Origin: Artocarpus heterophyllus
Lineage: Eukaryota > Streptophyta > Magnoliopsida > Rosales > Moraceae
Assembly: GCA_025403435.1 (NCBI GenBank)
Contig: JAJQZP010000249.1
Location: 186,001 to 250,000 of the forward strand
Length of the DNA: 64,000 nucleotides
Reading direction: 5' to 3'
Shown here: piece by piece, positions 1 to 11,300 of the stretch
Numbering within the stretch: position 1 is the first letter of the stretch
Layout: each line of letters begins with the position of its first letter
The notes under the pieces: model-generated
What the model saw: only the letters and a program-made list of their open reading frames with translations
Database searches by the model: none
What the model was told of the DNA's origin: nothing
Made by a program: the position numbers and the translations under genes

Positions 1-626
1 CATATGTTATTGGGATGTTGGGTAGATACTTAAGCAATCCTAGAAAAGATCACTAGATAATAGTCAAATGAGTCTTGAGGTATTTACTGAGAATAAAGGA
101 CTACACGCTCACGTATCAGAGATCAGAATAACTTGAGATCATTGGATATACTGACTTTGATTATGCTAGATGCCAATATAATATGAAATCTACGTCAGGC
201 TATATCTACCTTCTAGCTGGAAGTGCTATCTCTTGGAAAAGTGTTAAACAGTCTCTTATAGCATCTTCTACCATGACAGCAAAATTCATAGCGTGTTATG
301 AGGCGTCCAATCATGGAATATGGCTGTAGAATTTTGTCACGAGGCTATACATAGTTGACAGTATTCAAAGACCACTCAAGTTATTTTGTGACAATAAGTC
401 AGCAATTCTATAGTCGAACAACAACAGGAGCTTAATGAAGTCAAAGCATATAGACATCAAGTTCCTAGTTGTAAAAGAAAAAGTTCAGAGTGGACAGTTG
501 TCTATAAAGCACATCGATACAAACTCCATGATTGCGGATCCGCTTACTAAGGAATTACCACCCAAAATGTTACATGAGTATACTGCTTGTATGGGTGTCA
601 GGGCTTATGAGGATATTCAGTTTTAG
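1..626 (+). pseudogene. Ty1/copia pol 3' end (RT tail and RNase H), decayed
   Basis: This is the C-terminal part of a copia polyprotein; the rest lies left of the window. Read in one frame it gives the RT/RNase H connection (IGMLGRYLSNPRKDHW near 5-55), then the RNase H core (GYTDFDYA near 145, STSGYIYLLAGSAISWKS near 190-240, ASSTM near 265, LFCDNKSAIL near 380-410) and the C-terminal tail (KSKHIDIKFLVVKE, IADPLTKELPPK). Several in-frame stops (for example before NFVTRL near 330 and after SAIL near 412) show that it is dead. The last open stretch, 435-626, ends at a natural TAG. It is a different copia family from the elements further right. An LTR follows about 425 bp downstream, so this is the 3' end of a once complete element. 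Confidence 0.9.
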
Positions 627-1051
627 TGAGTTTGTAATTTTAGATGCTTTTATGATATAGACATTTTTAGTTATTTCAGTTTATAGATGTTTTGAAATTA
701 TTTTTTGCAAAAATAAAGTTTCTTGTTTGTTTATTCACACTCTGATTTTGATATGGTTTGATCTCACTAAGATTTTAAGGTGGACCAGTTGGAAATAGAC
801 ATGTTAAGATCACATTGTATGAAATTTTCATGCTACACATCCATGCTTGATCTTTGTCATTAGTTGAAATGGTATATATGATCATTGATGGGTCTAGTTA
901 TGATATATGTAACAAAGGTCGCTTTGGTCTTATATTGATATGGCTAATAGATAAGATTGTTGAGATGCATAAGGTTTTGATAGCAAAATTCATGAGCTCA
1001 TAAGGTATAATTCACATTTATAAAGTTTCATACATAGTCAAAATGGGAGAT
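627..1051 (+). other. Copia 3' untranslated region and polypurine tract
   Basis: AT-rich non-coding sequence between the end of pol and the 3' LTR. The last 12 bases (1040-1051, AAAATGGGAGAT) form the purine-rich tract that primes plus-strand DNA synthesis directly before the LTR. Confidence 0.75.
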
Positions 1052-1517
1052 TATTAGAATAAATCTAATATAATGGGCTAATATATTAAATAAATGTATA
1101 TTAAAGGCTATCAGATAAGGTTAGCCTAATTAAAATGATCAATTTGGGTTTTGGGCTTTTAATACATCATTAAGTGTGAGCCTCCTATGTTTAGAGACCA
1201 AAATATAATTACTGATTTATGATGGTTTAAATTAGTAATTAAGAATAACTGTTAGGATTAGTAGTTATATAAAAAGGTTGTGGTCCCTAAATCAGTACGT
1301 ACGTTATTTTTCTATTACCTATTTATAGAGAGATTACAGAGGCATTCTTTGAAGGAGGACTTACGTAGTGACTTAAAAGATCATCAACTTACAGACTTAA
1401 GAATCAGATCACATCTATAGATTCAGGTTAGCTTTTACATCTTATTAATCATCTCGGTGATTTGACATGAATGATCTTAGTTGATGATGGTTTTCATCAC
1501 AATATTTTGTTCTAACA
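1052..1517 (+). repeat. 3' LTR of the left-edge copia element
   Basis: The LTR starts TATTAGAA (from TGTTAGAA) right after the polypurine tract and ends TTCTAACA, so its tips form the inverted repeat expected of copia LTRs. It is 466 bp long. A TATA-like TATATAAAAA lies at 1266-1275. The 5' partner lies outside the window, so age and target duplication cannot be read. Confidence 0.8.
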
Positions 1518-2038
1518 TAAAGTTCTCATATGCTACACTATTTAAGTTCTAACTCCATGTTCTAACTTACTTTCCAGATTAAGTGATTTAAAAAAAAATA
1601 AAATTAGTGTTTGCACTCTATTTTTCTCCTTTATCTTTTGCACCTCTAAAATTTTCTAATTCAAAGTTATGTTAAATATTTTAAAAGGTTTCATATACCC
1701 TAAAGCTTGATATAAAAACTTATAGTTACCCCTTTTTTTTTTTTAATTCCAAATTTATACAATTTTACTTTTGAAAAATTATTACACCCATAATTTTGAC
1801 TTCTAAAAATATCTTATTATTTATTTTATGTTATTTCAAATTTCAACTATGAAGGAATTTATAGTAAAAAAATTGGAAGATTATAAGGTGAATTCAAAGG
1901 TTATTACTTATTAATTACACAATTACTTAGTTTAAATTTTCGTTTAACTCAAGTTTTCTAAAACCTAAAAAAAAAATGGTTTTGTAAGTGGCTAAAATAT
2001 AAAAAGGCCCTCGCAAATGAGCCTTAATATTCCATCCA

Positions 2039-2090
2039 TTTTGTTTTTTGTTTTTTGTTTTTTGTTTTTTGTTTTGTTTTTATTTGTAGT
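2039..2090. repeat. (TTTTTTG)n microsatellite
   Basis: About five near-perfect units of six T and one G, followed by shortened units. Confidence 0.85.
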
Positions 2091-2865
2091 TGATTAAGTA
2101 AAGTACACATGCGACATGAAGGATTATGGTTTGACTTGCAAGGGAAGTGGTGAAGTCAAGCAAATCTGTAGTCCGTTAGCCCATTACGAAAGAAGAATGA
2201 ATCTGAAGGTTTTCTGACCTGGCTTTTTTTTTTGCTCAGACCGGGCGATTGTTTTCCTAACTAAAGACGTGATTCAGGTTTTTTTTTTTGGCTAGAAAAA
2301 AAATAAAAAAAAAACTATTTAACTGATAAAAGACGAAGGGGAAGAAACAACTCTGGAAATCCATTTTGTCTGCGGCCAGCTAAAGTACACAACTCAATAG
2401 AGATTTTTAATAATTTTCATTAGGTATTTCCCTATATACTATTATATAATGCAGATAATTTAGAGTTAAATTGAAGCCATTATTTGGGTCATCCCAAGTA
2501 ACACACGGATTAGAGTCGGATTAATTTGGTGCTATATAATTCATCGTGTTCTTGTTTCTGGTCTTCTTCTTTTTTTCTCTATCTTGCTAAAGTATCATTG
2601 GTTGTCCTTCACTTCAGAGTTGTGAAGCTTATTAATGGCTGGCGACATTTAATCCATAAAACAATTGGGAAGCATGATTTCCGTAAGGCTTGTCAATTAT
2701 ATCAAATTGGGAGCTGAAAGCTCTTTAATTTTTACTTTTCCTGTGATGATCAATTTGTCATGTGCTGATTTTTTTTTTTTTATGGCCTTTTGGTTTTCAT
2801 GATCAAGTCAGGAGTTGAATGTTTGGTTGTGTTATCTGGTGTTGCAATTAATTAAAAGAAGTTAG

Positions 2866-2891
2866 GTTTTTCTTTCTTTCTTTCTTTCTTT
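2866..2891. repeat. (TTTC)n microsatellite
   Basis: About six units of TTTC running into a T-only stretch. Confidence 0.85.
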
Positions 2892-3761
2892 TTTTTTTTT
2901 TGCCCTTTTGAAAAGAGAGGGGGTTTTCAAGTTATAAAAAAAAGTGGTTCTGTTGGCACACCCCATCCTTTTTTGCTCTTTACGGTCACTTTCTAAATAC
3001 ACACTTTATATAATTTTAAAATATTTAAATTGATTTATTAAGCACCCCTATAATTTTTAAATTACCCTTAATATTTTAGTTCTCAACCATTTTTTTTTTG
3101 TCATACTTACTACATTTTTATTTTAATATTCTCATTTCTCATTTTCTCTATATTTCTTTTCTGTTTTTTGGAATTCTTAGTTGAAGTTTTAGATGTGACG
3201 CATTTTTTCAAACATAAAAAATAATTTTGTTAAGTAAAAAATATATATTTCATATTATGGTTTTTTGAAAAATATTTACTGATTATTTTTTGAAAAATAT
3301 TATTTATTAATTTAACTAAAGAAACTCTTATTAAATAAAAAGGCAAATAAACAATTGAGTAAAAAACACAAAACAGCAAGAAAACAAAAACAAAAAAAGA
3401 AACATCCAGTACACAATCATACAAATGCCTTTTATTAGACTCGAACTTGAATAATTATAACATTCACATGTCCAAACGTAAATATGAAATTGTTTTCCAT
3501 ATTAGAATGCTTGGTCATTCGTGAAAGACATGTCTTGCATTGTAAAGTGTAAAAAAAAAAAGATATATGTAATAATTATATATGTATAACATTTACTTTA
3601 AAAATGTGTAAACAATGATATGTGATCAGTGACAAATCTATAATTAATTCTAGCGGGGTACAAATAAAAAGGAAATTTAAAAAATAGATAAAAAGAAAGA
3701 AAAATCTTGTAATTATTTTTAAGATACTTCTTTATAAATCTTCTATATAAAACCTAAAATT

Positions 3762-3766
3762 CTAAT
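3762..3766. repeat. Target site duplication of element C (left)
   Basis: CTAAT directly before the LTR tip TGTAGATG; the same five bases follow the other end at 33199-33203. Confidence 0.8.
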
Positions 3767-4546
3767 TGTAGATGTTGGATCTACAATCAAAGTTAAAATG
3801 TGTCAATTGGAATTAATATGTCTGTTTAAGGAATTTGGGCACTTTTATTTGGATTCATTAGCTTTAAAGTAAATGCGTTAGATTGAATTGTAAATAAAAA
3901 TAGATTGAACCAAACGAAATAAAATAATGTTGTAAAATAAGAGATATTACGAGTAGGATTTATAGTGGTTCACTTTGTTAAAAGAGCTACGTCCACTGTT
4001 CTTCACTACAGTATAAATTCTGAGTATAGATTACAAGAGAGCATAGGAAAAAATAAGAATTAAATCTGGTAGAGTTTCTGTATGTTCAATATCTCATCCC
4101 CTTGTAATGAAGATGCTTTCTCCTTATATAGAGAGTAGGGATGAGTCGTGGCCTCCAACCGTCTGGCGGAGTGGAGTGATGCACTGGAGGTAACTGTAAT
4201 AGTGGGACACGCATCGGTCTGTAATAAGCCGAAAGAATCACGCTTTTTCCACGTTTTAGCTTATAGTTGCATGTGCTAATAACCGTCAGTTCATGCTAAA
4301 AACCGTCAGTTCATAATGATGGATCCAATCAATTGAATACTTGGAAAACGGACTTAAATGTAATCTGCATACATTTACTACGAACAGTTGGAATCGATCG
4401 ATCCAATCGAAGACTCGATTCGACTTATACTTCTTATGTCGAATAGCTGAGTCGCTTCGCTCTATTCGACTTGTTTTACTTGTAATAGCGGGCCATCATT
4501 TTGGGCCTTATGGACAATTTGGGCCTACCCAAATTTTACCCCAACA
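3767..4546 (-). repeat. 3' LTR of element C
   Basis: This 780-bp LTR matches 14017-14376 joined to 32808-33198, allowing point changes and a small indel near the tip. In element orientation it begins TGTTGGGG at 4546 and ends at 3767. A TATA box (TATATAAGG on the minus strand) is at 4122-4130. Confidence 0.85.
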
Positions 4547-4562
4547 GTTAGCCCCCCACTCC
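4547..4562 (-). other. Polypurine tract of element C
   Basis: On the minus strand this reads GGAGTGGGGGGCTAAC directly before the LTR start. A G-rich tract at this place primes plus-strand synthesis. Confidence 0.75.
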
Positions 4563-5227
4563 TTAGACGATGTAATCGACTACAGGAGTGATCAGAGGTT
4601 AAACTCTAGTTCAACAACACGTCACCTTGATCGAAGTTTTGCGTTCCTACTTGAATCATCATGCTTCCTCGGGAAATCGCGACACTTAACAGCCTATAAC
4701 ACGTGTTATAATGCGATTGGAAGGCTCCAAAATATCTTTGTAGCGTTGACATATGCACCTGATTCGAAAGGACACCGCCTTAGTTTGAGCGGGAATTCGA
4801 AAAGACGTGAAACCTTGGCCCTCAAATCAATTTGTTTAGAAGTTGTTTCAGCTATTGATTAGACTCCTTCAAACAGTATATAACATACATTTTCTCTCTC
4901 CCCTTTATTTTGTTTCTTCTTTTTCGAACCAAAGGCGATTTTCTTCCATTTTCTTGAATTTTCCAGTGATCTTCAAGCAAGATTTCTCTCTTTTGTTCTA
5001 ATTTTCTTGCAATTTTCTTTCCATAACCTTATTTCTTTTTCAATTTCGAGCATTTTGATACCATTTTTGTAACTTTTTTTTTGAGAAAATCCATGATCTC
5101 CTGGTCTATTTGGCTTTCACAAGTCTAGAACTTTTCGAATTGTTGAGATTCTTTGGATTTTAGGATCCTTAAGCCCTTTAGATCTTCAAAGCCCTAGATC
5201 TCTTTTCAAAAACTTATTTATTTAAAA
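4563..5227 (+). promoter_or_regulatory. Promoter-like region and leader of the antisense gene in element C
   Basis: The stretch has no domain of its own. A plant-type TATA box (TATATAA) lies at 4877-4883 and is followed at once by a pyrimidine-rich stretch (TTTCTCTCTCCCC near 4890-4905) and a T/C-rich leader up to the ATG at 5228. This looks like the promoter and 5' UTR of the plus-strand gene and runs against the retrotransposon genes. Activity is inferred only from this arrangement. Confidence 0.5.
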
Positions 5228-7459
5228 ATGTTGAAAGTAATCGCTATTGATTTGAGCACAAGTAGCAGTAAGGATCCTTGGTCAAGTAGCGACGAAAGTG
5301 AAGTCGATGAAATGATTCGCGAGTAGTCGATAATCAAATTGAGGTCAAGAACAAGTGGAGCTGGGGCAAGCAGAGAGGTAGCAAACCCAAAGGAAGGAAG
5401 AAACAAGCCAGCGGGTCCTTGAACTAGAGTCGATAAAATCAAATCACTCGAAAAGTGGAAGTACGTTTCTCCCACAAAAGAAGTGTCCTTCGTTACAAAA
5501 AATCCAGAGTCCATCTTAACTAAGGGGATTTGTTAACTATAAGATTGAAGTACGGGATCCCGTCCTCAGTAGAAATTCAATTACCTTATCTAGAGGAACG
5601 AGCATATACGCAAAACGATAACTAGTTTTGTGTATACCAAAGTGGTTTGAACTCGGTCTTCCACTGCCAATCCCAGAGTTCATGATAGAGATCATCAGTC
5701 ACTTCGACATCTCCATGACTCAGCTCATGCCAAACAGAATTTGGCTACTGATGGCTCTGATGGTGCTTATCGAAGAAGCTGACATCAACTTTGATATCTA
5801 TGACTTCCTCCAGTGCTACTTCTTAAAGCCAAACAATAAAAACCCAGGCCACTTCTACTTTGTATACTAGCAGTTGAAGCAACTTATTACTAAATTTGTT
5901 AATGTGGACAGACATTAGGAAGAGAGATACTTCTTCATATCAATCAACTGTGACTCTTTCAAACTAACTGCTTGACTCCCCTTTCCATTCGCATTTGGTC
6001 ACATTGGTAAGAACTGACACTTGAATTTATTTTAAGCAGTAATTCCAATTAATCCTTAACATTCTCTTTTTGCAGATTACGAGCTAAATCATCCAGCCCC
6101 CATTGGCAAAAGGTTTCTAGCGAGCTTAGTCACACTACTAGCATTGAAAGGACAAACCTAGGTTGAGTTCTCTTACCCTAATCGACTCGAAAAGTCATCC
6201 ATTTGGAAACATTTTAAAGAAATTCCAATAGGTATTCCTATTTGATTTCTAAAATGAGTCGATTAGGTCTTTGTATGCCGCGGTGCACTTCAACAGCTGT
6301 ATGGTCCTTCTGCCGCGGTGCACTTCAACAGCTGTATGGTCCTTCCAAATTCATACTCCTCTCTCTGCGAAGATGCTTTTCTCGCAGAAGCTGCGCTATC
6401 GATAATGAAGGTCACACTCCCTTCGGTTGGCGAGATGAGCAAACAGAAAGTTGTTGAAAGAGCAGTGAAGAAAAAGAAGACTGACATTGGCGAGCCTCCA
6501 GTCCTAAAAGAGGCAGCACCTTTAGTCGATTCATCTAATTATCCTCCACCTCCTCCTTTTGACATTTAACTCCCAATATCAAAGAAAAGGAAAGGTGTAG
6601 AACCTTTCGCTCTAGCCGAAGACATCGAAGCAACTATCCCTGATAAAACCCTTGACATCCTAGAGAACGTCAGCATCACTCAGGACAAGGAGGAGGCAAC
6701 AAGAGCAGCGGTAAGTTTTAACTTCACTAAGGATGAAGACACTCTCGGTAGGACGCCGTTTTCTTGGCTATACAACAAATCCGCTATAGCTATGGGACAA
6801 GTAAATCATGACATTGTTTTCAAATTGATTGAGTTCATTTAAGTCAATTCGTACTAATCTTTCTTCTCATACATGCCCTTTAGCTCCACAATATGTTTAC
6901 GAACAAAGCCACTTGCAAGTACGAGCATGAGGTCCTAAAAAACAAAGAGCTTGGAGAAAAGCTTAGGAAGGAAGAGTTTGAGAGGGACGACAAAAAGAGA
7001 GAACTTAATGATGCAATTGGTGCCTTGACTAGGTCAAACGAGAAGCTAATAAATTTAGGCAGCAGGCTTTGATTGGAAGAAGAAAAGGTCGCCACTTTGA
7101 CTGAGTTAGTAAAAGCAAAAGACAAGGGCATCGAGGATATCAAGGAACAACTACTCGACATCCATGGCACTTCCACCTTCAAAGCGAAACTAGAGGCTTT
7201 GAAGGAATTTAAGTCAGGCAAACTAAGCGCCTCAGCCATTGATGAAGAAATTAGAGAGCTGGAGTTGTTGGTATCTCTTTATGAGTCTGACATTCAAGTT
7301 GTTCATGCGAACAACCTAGTTTGCTAAAATGTCAGGGTTGAGACCTCTATGCTCGAATCAGGAATCAGCGCACTAGTGGCAAGTGATGAAGTCATTGAGC
7401 CCCCTCCTATCGAGGCCATCGAGGGTGAAAACATTTGAACAGTGGACGAAGGAGACTCT
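5228..7459 (+). pseudogene. Antisense extra gene of Tat-type element (Transposase_28-like plus coiled coil), broken
   Basis: A plus-strand gene inside the minus-strand gypsy element, between integrase and 3' LTR. It starts at ATG 5228 (MLKVIAIDLSTSSSKDPW). The region 5545-5870 recalls the plant 'putative gypsy type transposon' domain (Pfam Transposase_28): KYGIPSSV, then GLPLPIPEFMIEIISHFDIS, QLMPNRIWLL and FLKPNNKNPGHFYF. Two intron-like gaps have plant splice signals: 6007-6075 (GTAAG to TTTTGCAG) and 6801-6883 (GTAAAT to CCTTTAG, with a CTAAT branch-like motif). After the second gap comes a lysine- and glutamate-rich, likely coiled-coil C-terminus (HNMFTNKATCKYEHEVLKNK; ELVKAKDKGIEDIKEQLLDI) and a terminal TAA at 7457-7459. 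Stops, frame changes and a 35-bp tandem duplication break it. The function of this protein class is unknown. Confidence 0.68.
6276..6345. repeat. 35-bp perfect tandem duplication in the antisense gene
   Basis: Two adjacent copies (6276-6310 and 6311-6345) beginning TGCCGCGGTGCACTTC. Because 35 is not a multiple of three, the duplication shifts the frame and probably helped kill the gene. Confidence 0.95.
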
Positions 7460-7844
7460 TAAAAGAGACTTTGTTTTACTTTGCTTTACTTTGTAATATT
7501 TCAACAATTTGTATCTGTATTTGAATAGTTTATATCAAACAGTTTCTCGTTTCGAATCATCGAATAGAATTTTGCTCTTTGCAAATTTGAACTCCAAATT
7601 GGTCATCGAGCGATAACCATATAAATCGAACTTTGAGTGACAAAATTTAAAGCATTATTTTTTAATACCTATAAATGTATTCGATTAACAACAAATCATA
7701 AAAATGATAGATACTTGACACGCTAATAGAAAGCCATGAAGGTGGCAAGCCATAAAAGTGGCAGTATATGATCAAACCTGAAATATAGTCAACCATGCCA
7801 TGAAATAGGCTATATAAGTTCGAGCCATGACAATGGTTGTGATA
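7460..7844. other. Element C 3' region, non-coding
   Basis: AT-rich sequence between the antisense gene and the clear tandem repeat. From about 7730 it contains degraded forms of the repeat unit (AAGCCATAAAAGTGGC, GTCAACCATGCCATG). No frame is supported. Confidence 0.5.
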
Positions 7845-8255
7845 GGTCGAACTCAAAGAGAGTTAATCGAGCCAAGAGTTGGGCTATGCCATGATGGCTA
7901 TTAAAGATCAAACTCGGGACAAGTTGATCGAGTCCAAGGTCAGGAACTAAGCCATGATGATGGCGATGGATCAAACTCTGGGAGAGTTGATCGAGTCCAA
8001 GGTTAGGACTGAGTCATGATGATAGCAATGGATTGAACTTTTGAAGAGTTGATTGAGCCCAGTTTCGAGCTGGGCCATAAAGATGGCGATGTTAGATCTA
8101 ACTCTAGGGGAGTTGATCAAGCTCAGTGTAAGAGCAAGCCATGTTGATGGTAGTGAATCGTGTTCGAATCGAGTTAATCGAGTCCAAAGTTGGCCATGAT
8201 GATGGCATTGTGTCGAAGTCAAGCATGGTTGATCTAAGAACTTCTTGATGGTAAT
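7845..8255. repeat. Tandem repeat, period about 62 bp, in element C
   Basis: Diverged units begin at 7845, 7906, 7969, 8031, 8095, 8156 and 8211, so spacing is 55-64 bp. Each unit carries a GATCAAACTC-like start, a GAGTTGATCGAGTCCA-like middle and a GCCATGATGATGGCGATG-like end. Tandem repeats in the 3' untranslated region are known in Tat-lineage elements. Confidence 0.85.
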
Positions 8256-8316
8256 CCTATGAAAATAACATTTGAATTAATAAAACAGCTGCACTTGTTT
8301 ATAGTTAATGAGCTGC

Positions 8317-11300
8317 CTACATACCCATGTGTAGGGATGAAGCTGAATGTAGTTTATTACTTACAATTGAACAGAAACTTGGAAAATCTGAAAGTGAGTT
8401 TGTTAGATGTAGTACTTCTGTAAGTGGTGAGTGTTCCAGCTTTTGATTATAATCGAGCTTCAAGTTTTCTAGCTTGTAGACCCTGTCTCGAACAACGGAC
8501 TGAATTCGATAGGGACCTTCCCAGTTGGCTGCCAATTTCCCAACATAGGCTTCCTTCGTATTCTGAAAAAATTTTCTGAGTATGAGTTCACCCTCATCGA
8601 ACTTTTTGACTTTCACTTTCTAGTTGTAATACTTGGTAGCTACTTGTTGGTAACGTCCAAGGCGGTGGAAATCATTAACCCTCTTTTCGTCTATCAAATC
8701 CAAAGCATCCCGTAGCATTTCATCATTCTTTGCTTCATTTAAGAGTGAGTAATCGACCCGAAGATCTCAAGTGACTACTTCTATAGGAATGACAGCCTCT
8801 GTGTCATATGCGAGAGAAAAGGGGGATTCGTTAGTCCCTCTTCTCGGAGTTATTCGATAGGCCCATGCACCATGGGGAGCTCCTCTACCCAATGCTCTTT
8901 CCTTGTTTGTCGCTTCTGCTTGCTCGTTCCCCTATGGGTACCTTCGTGTGGAGAAGCTTAGAACAATATCCCAATCGCGACAAAAGTTCTTAAAAGACGT
9001 ATAAATTAATTGGGAACCATTGTCGGTGACAATCTCCTTGGCACCTCGAATTGACATATGATATTCCAACAAATGAATCTTTCAAAATCTCATTCTTTAA
9101 CATCCGCAAATGCTTCGGGTTTGGCCCATTTAGAGAAATAATCTATGAGAATGAAGAGATACTTGAGCTGTCTAGGAGCTGGAGGAAACGGTCCAATGAC
9201 GTCCATTGAGTACTTCATAAATGGATATGGCAAACTGACCAAAGAGAGTTCCTCAACAGGCTGATGAATGGTAGGCACATGTCTCTAACAACTATCACAT
9301 TTCTTAGCAAAGTTTTCACAATCGCTCTACATGGTTGGCTAGTAGAAACCTTGCCTTTTAATCTTGTTGCACAATGATCTTCCTCCTAAGTGGTTGCCGC
9401 ACGAACCCTTGTGCACTTCCCGGATGACCTTTACTACTTCGTCTTCCCCTAGGCAGTGGAGATAAGGACCTATGAAGGAGCGCCTGTGGAGTTTCTCGTC
9501 GATCATGCAGTACCTTGCTGCTTAAACTTTGCTCTTTCCTGGCCATCTTCTTGTCTTCAGGTAGCCATCTGTTGCGTATGTACATCTCGATGGGGGTCCC
9601 CCAATTATCCCTTGGGTCTACGTAATTCGTCTCATTAGTCAACTTGATGCTCAGATGATCGATGCATTGCAAAGGGACAACTCTCCTTTCGTTGACTTTG
9701 ACAGAGGACCCCAAACTAGCAAGAGCATCTGCTCTAGAATTCTGCTCTCACAGGACATACTTTACCTTAAAGTGATCAAACTAGGCCTTGATAGTTTCAA
9801 GTAAGAGAGCATCTTCTCGACATACTTTACCTTAAAGTGATCGAACTAGGCCTTGATAGTTTCAAGTAAGAGAGCATCTTCTCGTCTCAGGCTTTGTAAT
9901 CTCCATTTATCTGGTTAATGATCAGAGTGGAATCACTCTCCACAGCAAGCTCCGTAGCCCCTAGCACAGTAGCAAGTCTTAGCCCAGCAACCATAGCTTT
10001 ATATTCTGCTTCATTGTTTGTACTTTAAATCCCGCCAAAAACTTTGCTCAATCTCTTCATCGGTGGGTGACCGTAACAACACTCCTACTCCCAATCCTTT
10101 TTTGTTTGCAACTTCATTGACCTGCACAGTCCATTTCTTCAATCCCTCATCATCCGATCTGTATGTCAATTCAACAACAAAATCTGTAAGCACTTGTGCC
10201 TTTAATGCTGTCCATGGTCTATACTCAATGTCAAACTCTATTACCTCGACCGCCCATTTAGTCAATCTTTCAAAGATGTCAGGTTTATGGACAATAGCTC
10301 ACATCAGGTAAGTCGATAATACCACAATCGTATGACCTTGGAAGTATGGACGGAGCTTTCCAGCCGATATGATGAGTGCAAAGGCAATTTTCTTGACAAC
10401 AAAATACCTTCTCTCAGCTTCCAGCATCACATGGCTAACGAAGAAAATTGGTTTTTGGATCGTATCTTCCTCTCCGACTAGAGCAGAAGTCATCGCAGTT
10501 TTTGAAATCGCCAAGTAGAGATAAAGTGGCTCTCCATCTTTGGGCTACTATAGGATTAGTAGTGTAGACAAGTATCTTTTCAACTCTTGGAATGCTTCCT
10601 TACATCATTTGTTCTACTCAAACTTTATATTCTTCTTAAGTAGCTAGAAAAATAGAAGACGTCTATATGATGATCGGGCTATCAATCGACTCAGTGCAGC
10701 AACTCATCCCGTGAGCTTTATTCCTCTCTTCGTTACGAGGTAACCCAGGAACATACTTCTCGCCACTTCAAACATGCACTTCTCTGGATTCAACTTCATT
10801 TTATACTTTCAAAGAACATCGAAGCATTCTTACAAATGTTGAACATGGAGGTTATCCTAAAAAGATGTTACCAACATATCATCAATGTAAACTTCCATGT
10901 TTCTACCAATTTACTGTTCGAACATCATATTGACCAGCCTCCGGTAAGTGGCTCCCACATTCTTAAACCCAAAAGGCATAACCTTGAAGTAGAAAATCCT
11001 CTACTTAGTAATGAAAGCTGTCTTCTCTTGGTCTTTAGGATGCAATAGAATTTGGTTGTAACCGAAGAAAGCATTGAGAAAGCTTAAGATTTCATGGCCA
11101 GTTGTCGCATCAACGAGATGATATATGTGTGGCAATGGATAGCTATCTTTAGGACATGCATTGTTCAAGTCTATGAAGTCTACACACATCCGCTACTTCC
11201 CATTCTTCTTCTTAATAATCACCACATTAGCGAGCCAATTTGGGTACTGTACAGGACGAATGAACCCGGCTTCTAGTAGTCTTCTAACTTCATCCTTTGC

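Larger units (their letters stand above)
1518..3761. other. AT-rich intergenic spacer with simple repeats
   Basis: No coding sequence could be supported. It holds a (TTTTTTG)n tract around 2039-2090, a (TTTC)n tract around 2866-2891 and many A or T runs. Short open frames here (2526-2717 plus, 3230-3424 minus) are of low complexity and match nothing recognised. Confidence 0.6.

Noticed and set aside
2526..2717. Open frame in the left spacer
   Set aside because: Short, in T-rich sequence, with no recognisable motif or neighbouring exon signals.
3776..3800. Alternative left tips for element C at TGTTGGAT (3773) or TGTGTCAA (3799)
   Set aside because: Neither gives a target duplication with the right end, whereas a tip at 3767 gives a perfect CTAAT pair.
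4341..4862. Plus-strand open frame of 173 codons
   Set aside because: It overlaps the LTR and polypurine tract of element C and reads antisense through them; no domain, and the promoter-like TATA of the antisense gene lies after it.
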